Origin: Nocardioides sp. dk884
Lineage (GTDB): Bacteria; Actinomycetota; Actinomycetes; Propionibacteriales; Nocardioidaceae
Direction of reading: 5' to 3'
Length of the DNA: 64,000 nt
Assembly: GCF_009557055.1 (NCBI RefSeq)
Contig: NZ_CP045649.1
Coordinates: 967,501-1,031,500, forward strand
Below are positions 1 through 12,201 of this stretch, piece after piece. Both the position numbers and the translations under genes were made by a program. A model generated the notes under the pieces. That model made no database searches and was not told where the DNA came from. It saw only the letters and a program-made list of their open reading frames with translations. The stretch's first letter is position 1, and each line of letters opens with the position of its first letter.

Positions 1-3544
<3,544 letters not shown>

Positions 3545-3697
3545 CTCACTTTACTGAAACTATCAAGACAACCGCGCAATTGATCGCGTCCACGATCCAA
3601 CACAACACCACATGCACAACATGTGAATAGTGGCTTGGCTCCCCAGATACACACCCCAACTTTTTTGCGGCGGGTGTTGATGGGTGGAGTCGATAGA

Positions 3698-3815
3698 GTT
3701 ACGGCGGCCATAGCGAAAGGGAAACACCCGGTCCCATCCCGAACCCGGAAGTTAAGCCTTTCAGCGCCGATGGTACTGCAACCGAGAGGTTGTGGGAGAG
3801 TAGGACGCCGCCGGA
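3698..3815 (+). rRNA. rrf: 5S rRNA
   Basis: 5S rRNA of about 118 bases. It begins at GTTACGGCGGCCATAGCG, includes the conserved CCCGGTCCCATCCCGAAC loop and GAAGTTAAGCC, and closes with the complementary GGACGCCGCCGGAC. It lies about 150 bases after 23S and is followed directly by a strong terminator, which completes the rrn operon. Confidence 0.96.
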
Positions 3816-3825
3816 CAATAATTCA

Positions 3826-3869
3826 CAGAACGGGTCGCACCCCACGGGGTGCGACCCGTTCTGGCATTT
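3826..3869 (+). terminator. rrn operon terminator
   Basis: A perfect 17-bp stem (CAGAACGGGTCGCACCC at 3826-3842, paired with 3847-3863) closes a four-base loop and is followed by GCATTT. It starts 10 bases after 5S, the expected place for the intrinsic terminator of the rRNA operon. Confidence 0.93.
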
Positions 3870-3963
3870 CGCTATTTCGTCGCGCGCCGGACGTGCAGTG
3901 GCATGGTGCAGGGCGCGCGGGTCACCGGTGAGGCGTCCTGTCCCACGACGATGTGAGGTCACC

Positions 3964-4347
3964 ATGTTCACGCTCCGCCGTACGACCGCCGCCCTGGGCG
4001 CCAGCGTCCTGCTCGCGGTGCCCCTGAGCATTGTCGGCACGCCGCCCGCGCACGCGGCAGATCGGGAGTTCCGCTGCGCCGGCGCCGACGTCGACTTCGA
4101 GGTCGACAAGGACGGCCGCCGCTTCGAGGTCGACGTCAGCATCGACACCACCCGCAACGCCCGCTGGCGGGTCACCCTGCGCCAGAACGGCAGGGTCTTC
4201 CACAACCGGCTGCACCGTGCGGACCGCGACGGCGACATCGACGTCGACCTGCGACGCCGCGACACGCGCGGGGCTGACGTGTTCAAGCTGCGGGTGAAGA
4301 AGGTAGGCGGTCCGGCCGCGTGCACCAGCCGGATCCGGCTGCGCTGA
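3964..4347 (+). CDS. small secreted protein of unknown function
   Basis: A 127-residue protein that I do not recognise. The N-terminus (MFTLRRTTAALGASVLLAVP...) has a basic n-region, a hydrophobic core and an A-H-A cleavage site near residue 31, so it should be a Sec substrate. The mature part is about 95 residues, rich in Asp and Arg, with predicted beta character and two cysteines (FRCAG near its start and AACTS near its end) that could form a disulfide. The ATG at 3964 was chosen because GAGG lies about 6 bases upstream and the signal peptide begins there. It sits alone between the rRNA terminator and a glycosylase gene. Confidence 0.7.
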   Translation: MFTLRRTTAALGASVLLAVPLSIVGTPPAHAADREFRCAGADVDFEVDKDGRRFEVDVSIDTTRNARWRVTLRQNGRVFHNRLHRADRDGDIDVDLRRRDTRGADVFKLRVKKVGGPAACTSRIRLR

Positions 4348-4374
4348 TCACCGCCCCGCGGTCGACACCCTCAG

Positions 4375-5478
4375 ATGGGCGTCCATGAGCTGAGCCGCGC
4401 CGACGCGCGTCGTATCGCGGTGTCGGCTCAGCTTGCCGCGCGCCCGCGGCCCACGGACCTCGAGGAGGTGGTGCGCGCTCTGTCCCAGGTGCAGCTGGAG
4501 CCGACCGCCGCGATCGCGCCCAGCGCGGACCTCGTGCTGTGGAGCCGGCTCGGCGCGGCGTACGACCCGGCGGATCTGCGTGACGCGCTCGACGAGCAGC
4601 GACTCGTCGAGCTCAGTGGCTTCGTGCGTCCGCCGGAGGACATCGCGCTGTTCCGCGCCGAGATGGCGATCTGGCCGGGGGAGGAGCCGCTGCGGGAGTG
4701 GCAGGAAGCCGCCCGCGACTGGGTGCGCGCGAACGACGGGTGCCGGCGCGAGGTGCTCGCCCTGCTGCGCACCGACGGACCGCTGCCGGCCAGCGACCTC
4801 CCGGACACCTGTGTGCGACCGTGGCGCTCGAGCGGGTGGAACGCCGATCGCAACCTGCGGATGCTGCTGGAGGTCCTCGGGCGCCGTGGTGAGGTCGCGG
4901 TGGCCGGGCGGCGCGGCCGGGAACGGATCTGGGATCTCGCCGAGCGTGTCTACCCCGACGATCCGGTGCCACCGCTCGCGGAGGCGCGCCGGCTCCGCGC
5001 CGAGCGTCGGTTGCGCTCGGTGGGCATCGCGCGGCCGCGGGGGCCGCAGGACCCGGGTGAGCCGCTCGACCTGAGGGAGGCCGGGGAGCCCGCCGTGATC
5101 GCGGGGGTCCGCGGCGCCTGGCGGGTCGACCCCGCTCGCCTGGGACAACCGTTCTCGGGGCGCACGGTGCTGCTCTCGCCGTTCGACCGGCTGGTCAAGG
5201 ACCGCCGGATGCTCGCGGACGTGTTCGGCTTCGACTACCTGCTGGAGATGTACAAGCCGGTGGCTCACAGGCAGTGGGGCTACTACGCGCTGCCGGTGCT
5301 GCACGGCGACCGGCTCGTCGGCAAGCTCGACGCGCACGCCGACCGGGATGCCGGTGTGCTGCGGGTGGCCGCACTGCACCTCGACGTCGAGCTCGGCGCG
5401 GCGGCGCGCGCATCCGTCGACCGGGAGATCGCTGCTCTGGCGTCCTGGCTGGATCTGGAGGTCGAGTGCGCGGACTGA
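4375..5478 (+). CDS. AlkZ/YcaQ-family DNA glycosylase (winged-helix, HTH_42)
   Basis: A 367-residue protein of the winged-helix COG3214 family, whose members are DNA glycosylases that excise alkylated bases and unhook interstrand crosslinks. The diagnostic catalytic motif is visible at residues 38-40 as Q-V-Q (ALSQVQLEP). This is the Q-aliphatic-Q form found in AlkZ rather than the Q-aliphatic-D form of E. coli YcaQ/AlkX. Length and the C-terminal FDRLVKDRRM...FDYLLEMYKP block fit the family. It stands alone in front of a VOC gene, outside any recognisable antibiotic cluster. Family assignment is strong; the substrate is unknown. Confidence 0.88.
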   Translation: MGVHELSRADARRIAVSAQLAARPRPTDLEEVVRALSQVQLEPTAAIAPSADLVLWSRLGAAYDPADLRDALDEQRLVELSGFVRPPEDIALFRAEMAIWPGEEPLREWQEAARDWVRANDGCRREVLALLRTDGPLPASDLPDTCVRPWRSSGWNADRNLRMLLEVLGRRGEVAVAGRRGRERIWDLAERVYPDDPVPPLAEARRLRAERRLRSVGIARPRGPQDPGEPLDLREAGEPAVIAGVRGAWRVDPARLGQPFSGRTVLLSPFDRLVKDRRMLADVFGFDYLLEMYKPVAHRQWGYYALPVLHGDRLVGKLDAHADRDAGVLRVAALHLDVELGAAARASVDREIAALASWLDLEVECAD

Positions 5479-5517
5479 CCAGCGGCTGCTCGGCTGCGGG
5501 GCGATAGGTTGCCCTGC

Positions 5518-6288
5518 GTGCCCGAGACCTCCAACGACGACCACGTCGTCGCCCTCAACCACGTCGGCGTGAGCGTCGCCGACCTGGCCGTGGCCCGCAC
5601 CTTCTGGATCGACGGCCTGGGGGCGCTCGAGCACGGCGCCTTCGGCTGGGGTGTCGGTACGACGCCCGCCGACGAGTCCCTCGCCACCGCCGGGACGGCC
5701 GCTGAGGTGGTGCTGCTGCGCACCGACGCGGCGTTCCTCGAGCTGTTCGCGTTCTCGGCGCCCGCCCCCGCGGCGCGGCCCGCCGGCGCGCCCGGGGTGA
5801 CCGCGCTGACCTGGGCGGTGGCCGACGTCGAGGCGACCCGTGCTCGGCTGCGAGCTCTCGGGGCCGGCACCGTGCCCGCCGACGAGAGCGCGCCCGTGCG
5901 CTGCCCCGACGGCACCGAGGTGGTCCTGCGGCAGGCCGGCGACGGCCCGCACGGCCTCGTCGGCGTAGGCGTGGCGGTGGCGGACCCGGCCCGGCACCCG
6001 CTCCCGGCGGTCCCGGGCCCGGTCGCGGTCGAGGTGGTCGGAGGCGCTCGCACGGCACCCGCGCGGCCGGTCGACCTCGGCGTCAACCACGTCTGTCTCG
6101 ACGTCGCCGGCATCGCCGCACTGCGCGCGCGCCTCGACGGCGTGGGCTGGCACCACGAGGTCACCGAGTCCAGCGGGGGCATCGCGGCGGTCTGCTACGG
6201 CACGACCACGGACGGGCTCCTCGTCGAGCTGCTCGAGAGCCGGTCGCCCGAGGCGTTCCTGGCCCGGTGCAAGCTGGTGCACCCGTGA
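5518..6288 (+). CDS. VOC-superfamily protein (glyoxalase-like, two-domain)
   Basis: About 256 residues with a vicinal-oxygen-chelate fold. The N-terminal half begins with the classic ALNHVGVSVADLAVARTFW, and a second module starts near LGVNHVCLDVAGIAALRARL. Such proteins are lyases, epimerases, dioxygenases or binding proteins; the reaction here is unknown. GTG at 5518 is preferred, and TTG at 5509 would add three residues. The stop overlaps the GTG of the next gene (GTGA), so the VOC protein and the nucleosidase are translationally coupled. Confidence 0.85.
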   Translation: MPETSNDDHVVALNHVGVSVADLAVARTFWIDGLGALEHGAFGWGVGTTPADESLATAGTAAEVVLLRTDAAFLELFAFSAPAPAARPAGAPGVTALTWAVADVEATRARLRALGAGTVPADESAPVRCPDGTEVVLRQAGDGPHGLVGVGVAVADPARHPLPAVPGPVAVEVVGGARTAPARPVDLGVNHVCLDVAGIAALRARLDGVGWHHEVTESSGGIAAVCYGTTTDGLLVELLESRSPEAFLARCKLVHP

Positions 6289-6884
6289 GCGCGCTGCGCC
6301 CCGAGCGGGTGCTCGTCGTGGCCGCCACCCGCGAGGAGGCGGCGTACCTGCCCGCGGGGACGCCGCTGGTCGTCACCGGCATCGGCAAGACCCTGGCCGC
6401 GGTCGCGACCACCCGTGCGCTGCACGAGCGCGCCGGCGAGGCGGACCTGGTGGTCAACCTCGGCACCGCCGGCGCGCTGCGCCCCGGCCTGGTCGGGCTG
6501 CACCGTCCGAGCATCGTGCTCAACCACGACCTCTCTGCAGCCGCAGTCCGCGCCCTCGGGCACGATCCGCACGATCGCCTCGAGCTCGACCGCGGCGACG
6601 AGACGGTGCTGGCGACGGGCGACGCCTTCGTCAGCGAGCCGAGCGTGCGCGACCGGCTCGCCGCCCGGGCGCACCTCGTCGACATGGAGGGGTACGCCGT
6701 GGCGTGGGCGTGCCGCGCGGCCGGGGTCCCGGTGCTGATGCTCAAGCACGTCTCCGACGCCGCCGACGCCTCCGCGCTGGACTGGCCGAGCGTCGTCGAC
6801 GCGAGTGCGCGGGTGCTCGCGGCGGCGCTGGCCGAGGTCCTCGCGGACCCGACCGGCGCCACCGGCGGAGCTCAGCCGGGCTGA
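6285..6884 (+). CDS. MTA/SAH-nucleosidase-like phosphorylase-superfamily protein
   Basis: A 199-residue protein of the nucleoside phosphorylase/MTAN fold. Visible hallmarks are LVVNLGTAGAL (phosphate or ribose loop) and VDMEGYAVAWAC, where the Met-Glu pair contacts ribose, followed by LKHVSDAAD with the catalytic-type Asp. It probably hydrolyses a nucleoside such as 5'-methylthioadenosine or S-adenosylhomocysteine. It starts at GTG 6285, overlapping the upstream stop by four bases. Its 3' end overlaps the convergent MFS gene by 13 bases. Confidence 0.85.
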   Translation: MSALRPERVLVVAATREEAAYLPAGTPLVVTGIGKTLAAVATTRALHERAGEADLVVNLGTAGALRPGLVGLHRPSIVLNHDLSAAAVRALGHDPHDRLELDRGDETVLATGDAFVSEPSVRDRLAARAHLVDMEGYAVAWACRAAGVPVLMLKHVSDAADASALDWPSVVDASARVLAAALAEVLADPTGATGGAQPG

Positions 6885-8182
6885 CCCGCCCGGTCGGTGT
6901 CCAGGCCCGCGTGTGCCGCCGCGGTGGCGGCTTCCGCGTCGGCGGCGGCGGTGGCCGCCGCTGCGGCCGTCGCGGCGTCCAGGGCACGGCGTACCGGCCG
7001 CTGACCGAGCAGCGCGAGCAGGACCGCGGCGACGGTGGCCGCCACCGTCACCACGAAGGCGGCGCCGTACCCGTCGGCGTCGGCGGCCCGACCGGCCAGC
7101 CCGGAGCCGAGGGCGTAGCCGACCCCGGTGGCGCCGCCGAGCAGGGTCATCGCCATCCCGACGCGGGACATCGGGACGAGCCGCTCGCCGAGGGTGAAGA
7201 CGCTGATCATGTAGGGCGCGACCGCGAACCCGAGCAGCAGCACGACCGCCACCAGCGCGCCGATCGAGTCGACCCCGAGCAGCGGCGTCGAAAGCACCAC
7301 CAGGCCGGCGGCGAAGGCGAGCACGCGGCGCTCCAGCCCGAACCGCTCGGGCAGCGCGACCGTGGCCAGGCCGGCCAGCACGCTGCCGATGCCGAGGACG
7401 GCGTGCACCAGGCCGGCGACCTCCGGGTGCCCGGCCTGGTCGGTCAGCGCGGTGGTGCCGGTCTGCACGGACCCGAACAGCACGCCGACGAACATCTGGG
7501 CGAGCAGCAGACCGCCGAGCAGCGGCGTGAACAGCCGGCCACCGGCCTGGACCAGGCCCGTGGCCGCGCGGCCCGTGAGTCGGGCGGTCGGGTGCAGGGC
7601 GAACGCGGTACCGAACACCAGCAGCATCACCGAGGCGGTGAGCAGCGCCCCGCCGGGGGAGGCCACCGCCACCAGGCCACCGACGAGCGCCGGGCCCAGG
7701 ACGAACGCCGCCTCGTCTGCCGCTCCCTCATAGGAGAACGCCGCCGACATCAGCCGGCCCTGGGACGTGCCCGTCGGCGAGGTGATCGGCCGCCAGCGCA
7801 CCCGCGCCAGCGGGCCGACCTGGGGGATGAAGAAGCCGGCGGCGGCCGCGGCGGCGACCAGCGCGCCGTCGGCGACCTCGGCGTCGGTGAGCAGGACCAG
7901 TGCGGCCAGGCCGACGGCGCCGAGGACCGACTGCACCAGCACCACCGGGCGCTGGCCGATCCGGTCGGCGATCCCGCCGGCGAGCGGGGAGCCGACGGCG
8001 TTGGCGACCGCGAGCGCGCCGGCGGCCGCGCCGCCGGTGCCGTAGGAGTCGGTGGCGGTGGCGACCAGGAGCAGCGTGCCGATCTGGCTCATGCTCATCG
8101 GCAGCCGGCCGAGGAAGGCGACCGCGACGTAGAGCGAGCCGGTCAGGCCGAAGAGTCGTCGGTAGGTGGCGAGGGGGGACAC
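6872..8182 (-). CDS. MFS transporter
   Basis: A 436-residue membrane protein with about 12 hydrophobic segments. It has major-facilitator motifs: GRLPMSMSQIG near the first helix and GGIADRIGQRPVVL as the loop 2-3 motif A. It is probably a drug or small-molecule exporter; the substrate is unknown. The C-terminal tail is Ala-rich. The GTG start at 8182 follows AGGAACTCCCC on the minus strand. It is transcribed away from the M15 peptidase gene, and the shared intergenic region holds a GGAACC-N7-GGTTCC palindrome that may be an operator. Confidence 0.88.
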   Translation of the reverse strand: MSPLATYRRLFGLTGSLYVAVAFLGRLPMSMSQIGTLLLVATATDSYGTGGAAAGALAVANAVGSPLAGGIADRIGQRPVVLVQSVLGAVGLAALVLLTDAEVADGALVAAAAAAGFFIPQVGPLARVRWRPITSPTGTSQGRLMSAAFSYEGAADEAAFVLGPALVGGLVAVASPGGALLTASVMLLVFGTAFALHPTARLTGRAATGLVQAGGRLFTPLLGGLLLAQMFVGVLFGSVQTGTTALTDQAGHPEVAGLVHAVLGIGSVLAGLATVALPERFGLERRVLAFAAGLVVLSTPLLGVDSIGALVAVVLLLGFAVAPYMISVFTLGERLVPMSRVGMAMTLLGGATGVGYALGSGLAGRAADADGYGAAFVVTVAATVAAVLLALLGQRPVRRALDAATAAAAATAAADAEAATAAAHAGLDTDRAGQPG

Positions 8183-8242
8183 GTGTGGGGAGTTCCTTCA
8201 GGGTCGTTCGGACAGCGCGCCGAACCCACCACCAAGACGCGC

Positions 8243-8261
8243 GGAACCCTGTACCGGTTCC
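8243..8261. promoter_or_regulatory. GGAACC-N7-GGTTCC palindrome, possible operator
   Basis: A perfect inverted repeat (GGAACC, 7 bases, GGTTCC) between the divergent MFS transporter and secreted M15 peptidase genes. It sits about 60 bases before the MFS start and 65 bases before the peptidase start. The size and position fit a dimeric repressor site, but no regulator gene is adjacent. Confidence 0.4.
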
Positions 8262-8325
8262 AGATCATATCGAGCCGCCCCAGCCGGGCGTAGTCGTCGG
8301 CGCCACCCACGGCAGACTTGGTGTC

Positions 8326-9750
8326 ATGCCGCTCGGGTCTCGCATCTTCTCCTCCCTGCTCGCCGTGACGATCGGCCTCACCGGTGCCCTGGCCGGTGTG
8401 GTCGTGACCGCACCCGCCGCCCGGGCGGCCGATCCGGTGCCCACCGTGCTGACCCTCGAGGCCCCGGCGGCCGCGGCCGGCGAGGTCAGTGACGTGACGG
8501 TCTCGCTCGGCACCGGCACCGCGCCGGTGCTCGCCGCCACCGTGGCCCTCGAGCGGCGCGTCGGCGGGTCCTGGCGTCCGCTGACCACCGCGGTGACCGA
8601 CGACACCGGGCACGCGGTGGTGCCGGTGCGGCTGCGCAGGCGCGCGGCCGACAACGTCGTGCGCGCCACCTGGGCCGGTGACGAGGCCTACGGCCCCGCG
8701 AGCGCGACGCTCACCGTCGGGCTGCGCAAGCTCCCCAGCCGCCTGGTGGTCCGCGCGCCCGCCCGGGTGGTCGACGAGAAGCAGGTGCGCGTCGAGGTGC
8801 GGTGGCGCGCCGCCGGTCGCCCGGTCGCGGGCCGGGTGCAGGTGCTGCGCCGCGACGCCAGTGGCTCCTGGCGGGCGGTGCGCTGGGTGCGCACCGGCGC
8901 GCAGGGCGTGGCGCGCTTCGACGTACGCCCGCGGGTCGACACCGCGTGGAAGGCCAAGGCCCCCGCCGTCGACTGGGCCACCCGTGCGGTCAGCACGGTG
9001 CGCCGCATCGACAACGTGCCGCCCGGTACGCCGGTGACCCTGCCCGGCGCGGCGCCGAAGCCGCGCGTGTCGCTGCCGCGCCAGCAGCGCGCGGTCGGCA
9101 GCGGGCCGAACGCCGTGGTCAGCACGATCCCCGACGACGTGTGGCGCAGCATGCGGGGGCGCAGCTGGCACCGGGGCTGCCCGGTGGGTCGCAGCGGGCT
9201 GCGACTGCTGCGGATCAACTACTGGGGCTACGACGGCTACCGCTACCGCGGCGAGCTGGTCGCGAACGCCGACGCGGTAGCGCGGATGTCGGCGGCCCTC
9301 GCCGACATGTACCGCCGCGAGCTGCCGCTGCGCTCGATGTATCGGGTGGACCGCTTCGGCTGGTCCACGCGCCTCCGTGGCGCCGACGACTACGCCTCGA
9401 TGGTGGCTGGCAACACCTCGGCGTTCAACTGCCGCGACGTGGTCGGGCGCCCCGGCGTCCGCTCCCCGCACTCCTACGGGCGGTCGCTGGACGTCAACCC
9501 GTGGGAGAACCCCTTCCGTGCCTCGCACGGGTGGACCCCGAACTCCTGGTGGGTCGCGCGCAGCCACCCCCGCGTGGCCTGGCGCTCGAGCGGCCACCAG
9601 GTCGTGGCGCTGATGGCCAGGCACGGCCTGCGCTGGACCTACGGCACCGCTGACGCCCATCACTTCGACGCCGTGCCCGGCGGTGCGTCGGGCCGTGCCC
9701 TGACCCCGGCCGAGCTGCACCCGCAGTGCGGCGGCTTGCTGTGCAAGTGA
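8326..9750 (+). CDS. secreted M15-family D-alanyl-D-alanine carboxypeptidase-like protein with Ig-like repeats
   Basis: A 474-residue exported protein. A Sec signal (SRIFSSLLAVTIGLTGALAG... A-R-A) ends near residue 36. Two beta-rich segments follow, similar to bacterial Ig-like or stalk domains (about residues 40-230). The C-terminal domain carries the M15 zinc site: H382 and D389 in SPHSYGRSLDVNP, and H446 in DAHHFD. It should cleave peptidoglycan stem peptides or D-Ala dipeptides outside the cell. The start at ATG 8326 is set by the signal peptide. The stop overlaps the GTG of the HIT gene. Confidence 0.88.
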   Translation: MPLGSRIFSSLLAVTIGLTGALAGVVVTAPAARAADPVPTVLTLEAPAAAAGEVSDVTVSLGTGTAPVLAATVALERRVGGSWRPLTTAVTDDTGHAVVPVRLRRRAADNVVRATWAGDEAYGPASATLTVGLRKLPSRLVVRAPARVVDEKQVRVEVRWRAAGRPVAGRVQVLRRDASGSWRAVRWVRTGAQGVARFDVRPRVDTAWKAKAPAVDWATRAVSTVRRIDNVPPGTPVTLPGAAPKPRVSLPRQQRAVGSGPNAVVSTIPDDVWRSMRGRSWHRGCPVGRSGLRLLRINYWGYDGYRYRGELVANADAVARMSAALADMYRRELPLRSMYRVDRFGWSTRLRGADDYASMVAGNTSAFNCRDVVGRPGVRSPHSYGRSLDVNPWENPFRASHGWTPNSWWVARSHPRVAWRSSGHQVVALMARHGLRWTYGTADAHHFDAVPGGASGRALTPAELHPQCGGLLCK

Positions 9751-10184
9751 GCAGCGGCTGCGCGTTCTGCGCCATCGTCGCCGGCGAGGCGGCCGCGGAC
9801 GTGGTGTTGGAGACCGACGACCTGCTCGCCTTCCTCGACCGCCGCCCGGTCTTCAAGGGCCATGTCCTGCTGGTGCCCCGCGCGCACGTCGAGACCCTGC
9901 CGGAGCTGCCCGCGGAGCTGCGCGACGGCTTCCTGGCCGCCGCCCAGCAGCTCGCGGCCGCGGTGGTCACCGGCCTCGGTGCCCAGGGCAGCTTCGTCGC
10001 GGTCAACAACACCGTGAGCCAGTCGGTGCCGCACCTGCACCTGCACGTCGTGCCGCGCACCAAGGGCGACGGGCTGCGCGGCTTCTTCTGGCCCCGCACC
10101 CGCTACGCCGATGCCGACGAGCCCGCGTCGTACGCCGCCCGGTTGCGCGCGGCGCTCGCCGACGGAGTCGGCGGGGACGCCTAG
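9747..10184 (+). CDS. HIT-family nucleotide hydrolase
   Basis: A 145-residue histidine-triad protein. CAFCAIVAGE at the N-terminus and the triad HLHLHVVPR (His96, His98, His100) place it in the HIT/Hint family, which hydrolyses AMP-lysine, Ap4A or similar nucleotidyl conjugates. GTG at 9747 overlaps the peptidase stop (GTGA) and gives the usual family length; an upstream in-frame extension would run into the preceding gene. Confidence 0.92.
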   Translation: MSSGCAFCAIVAGEAAADVVLETDDLLAFLDRRPVFKGHVLLVPRAHVETLPELPAELRDGFLAAAQQLAAAVVTGLGAQGSFVAVNNTVSQSVPHLHLHVVPRTKGDGLRGFFWPRTRYADADEPASYAARLRAALADGVGGDA

Positions 10185-10227
10185 AGTGACCGCGGTCACC
10201 AGCACACGCCACGACGAAGGAGTCAGC

Positions 10228-10995
10228 ATGGGTCGTTTCGAGGGACGCGTCGCCGTCATCACCGGCGCCGCTCGCGGCATCGGGTTCGGCACCGCGGCGC
10301 GCTTCGCGCAGGAGGGCGCCTCGGTCGCGATCATCGACCTCGACGAGCAGGCCGCCGGTGACGCCGCCGCCCGGCTGGAGCCGGTGGAGGGGGCGCGCGC
10401 GATCGGCATCGGCGCCGACGTGAGCGACTCCGCCTCGGTCGCGGCCGCCGTAGGCCGGGTGGTCTCCGAGCTCGGCGGCATCCACGTGCTGGTCAACAAC
10501 GCCGGCATCACCCGCGACAACCTGCTGTTCAAGATGAGCGAGGACGACTGGGACCTGGTCCTCGGTGTCCACCTCAAGGGTGCGTTCTTGATGACCAAGG
10601 CTGCGCAGGAGCACTTCGTCGCCCAGCGCTACGGCAAGGTCCTCAACCTCTCCAGCACCTCGGCTCTCGGCAACCGCGGGCAGGCGAACTACTCCGCCGC
10701 CAAGATGGGCGTGCAGGGCTTCACCCGCACCCTGGGCATCGAGCTCGGGCCGTTCGGGATCAACGTCAACGCGATCGCCCCCGGCTTCATCGCCACCGAG
10801 ATGACCGACGCGACCGCGGCCCGCCTGGGCATCGAGCTCGAGGAGTTCCGCCGGCTCAACGCCGAGGCCAACCCGGTGCGCCGGGTCGGCCAGCCCGAGG
10901 ACATCGCGGCGGCTGCGGCGTTCCTGTGCAGCGACGAGGCCTCCTACATCACCGGCCAGACGCTGTACGTCGACGGCGGGGCCACCCTGGGCTGA
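10228..10995 (+). CDS. SDR-family oxidoreductase, FabG-like (3-oxoacyl-ACP reductase family)
   Basis: A 255-residue classical short-chain dehydrogenase. The cofactor loop is TGAARGIGFG, followed by NNAG, the catalytic Ser in LSSTSALG and YSAAKMG, and the C-terminal GFIATEMT and GQTLYVDGG of FabG-type enzymes. It probably reduces a 3-oxoacyl thioester using NADPH. The ATG at 10228 has GAAGGAG 6 bases upstream. It is about 40 bases after the HIT gene and may be co-transcribed with it. Confidence 0.9.
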   Translation: MGRFEGRVAVITGAARGIGFGTAARFAQEGASVAIIDLDEQAAGDAAARLEPVEGARAIGIGADVSDSASVAAAVGRVVSELGGIHVLVNNAGITRDNLLFKMSEDDWDLVLGVHLKGAFLMTKAAQEHFVAQRYGKVLNLSSTSALGNRGQANYSAAKMGVQGFTRTLGIELGPFGINVNAIAPGFIATEMTDATAARLGIELEEFRRLNAEANPVRRVGQPEDIAAAAAFLCSDEASYITGQTLYVDGGATLG

Positions 10996-11172
10996 GGTAC
11001 GGACCACCCCCGCCCCGCGCACCGGGGGAGGGGGCGTGTCGGCGGGCGGGCGGGCGCGCCTACCCTGCAGGTGGGGTCAATCCCCCCAGACTGGGTGAGG
11101 CGACGCCGACCCGCTCGCCGCACCCGACGGGTGCACCCTTCCCCTGATGTCGATCCCGAACGGAGCCCTCCC

Positions 11173-12171
11173 GTGCGCCGTGCCCGCCTCCTGGCTGCCA
11201 CCGTCCTCGCCTCCAGCCTCGCCCTGACTGCCTGCGGCGGCGGCGACGACCCCGAGTCCGGAGGCGACCAGCAGCAGGCCAAGGCCGAGGTCGCCTCGAC
11301 CTGGCCGCTCACCGGCCTGCCGGTCGAGGGCGACGACGACGCGAGCCAGGAGCACCCGGTGATGGTCGTCAAGATCGACAACAGCTCCGCGAGCAGCCCC
11401 CAGCTCGGCCTGGGCTCCGCCGACCTCGTGGTCGAGGAGCTGGTCGAGGGCGGGATGACCCGCCTGGCCGCGTTCTTCTACTCCGAGCTGCCCGACAAGA
11501 CCGGCCCGGTGCGCTCCATGCGCGCCAGCGACATCGGCATCGTGGCGCCGAGCGACGGCGTCATGGTCACCAGCGGCGCGGCGCCGGTCACGATCGATCG
11601 GATCAAGGACGCCGGCATCGAGTTCTTCGGCGAGGGCAGCCCCGGCATCAGCCGCGACGACGCGCGCGCCCAGCCCTACAACCTGTTCTCCGACCTCGCC
11701 GCCACCGCCAAGGCGGCCAAGGTCGAGGACGAGCGGCCCGACGACTACCTGGAGTGGGGCAGCGCCGAGGACCTCCCGAAGGGGCAGCCGGCGCGCACGA
11801 TCGCGGCCAGCTTCTCCGGCGGGCACACCACCAACTGGCGCTTCGAGAAGGGCGCCTACGTCAACGAGAACTCCTACGCCGCCGACGGCGACGAGTTCCG
11901 CGCCGACACCGTGCTGGTGCTGCGGGTGAAGGTCGGCGACGCCGGCTACCTCGACCCGGCGAACAACCCGGTGCCCGAGACCAAGCTGACCGGCACCGGC
12001 GAGGCGCTGCTCTTCCACGACGGGCGCCTGGTCCGCGGCACCTGGACCAAGGACGGCCTCGACGCGCCGATCACCCTGTCCACCCAGGCCGGCGACCTCA
12101 CCGTCCCGGCCGGGCACACCTGGCTCGAGCTGGTCCCGCAGGACGGCGGAGACGTCACCTTCGGGAAGTGA
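11173..12171 (+). CDS. DUF3048 domain lipoprotein
   Basis: A 332-residue exported lipoprotein. GTG at 11173 starts a short basic leader with the lipobox L-T-A-C, lipidated Cys21. The body matches the DUF3048 (YerB) family: VMVVKIDNSSASSPQLGLGSADLVVEE, RPVRSMRASD-like (GPVRSMRASD) and the C-terminal VPAGHTWLELVP. YerB-type proteins are cell-surface proteins of unclear role. It lies between an SDR gene and a convergent TetR gene, with a GC hairpin after its stop. Confidence 0.85.
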   Translation: MRRARLLAATVLASSLALTACGGGDDPESGGDQQQAKAEVASTWPLTGLPVEGDDDASQEHPVMVVKIDNSSASSPQLGLGSADLVVEELVEGGMTRLAAFFYSELPDKTGPVRSMRASDIGIVAPSDGVMVTSGAAPVTIDRIKDAGIEFFGEGSPGISRDDARAQPYNLFSDLAATAKAAKVEDERPDDYLEWGSAEDLPKGQPARTIAASFSGGHTTNWRFEKGAYVNENSYAADGDEFRADTVLVLRVKVGDAGYLDPANNPVPETKLTGTGEALLFHDGRLVRGTWTKDGLDAPITLSTQAGDLTVPAGHTWLELVPQDGGDVTFGK

Positions 12172-12176
12172 CAGCG

Positions 12177-12201
12177 GCGCCCCGGCCGCGGGCCGGGGCG
12201 C
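12177..12201. terminator. GC-rich hairpin between convergent genes
   Basis: A perfect 11-bp stem (GCGCCCCGGCC / GGCCGGGGCGC) with a three-base loop fills the 30-base gap between the DUF3048 stop and the TetR stop. It lacks a T-tract, as many actinobacterial terminators do, and could serve both strands. Confidence 0.6.

Noticed and set aside
4348..6282. A 644-codon minus-strand open frame opposite the glycosylase and VOC genes
   Set aside because: It has no recognisable domain and mirrors two well-supported plus-strand genes; such antisense frames are expected in very GC-rich DNA.
11006..11034. C-run/G-run hairpin after the FabG-like SDR
   Set aside because: Pairing is imperfect and low complexity; it may be a weak terminator but I could not support it as a feature.
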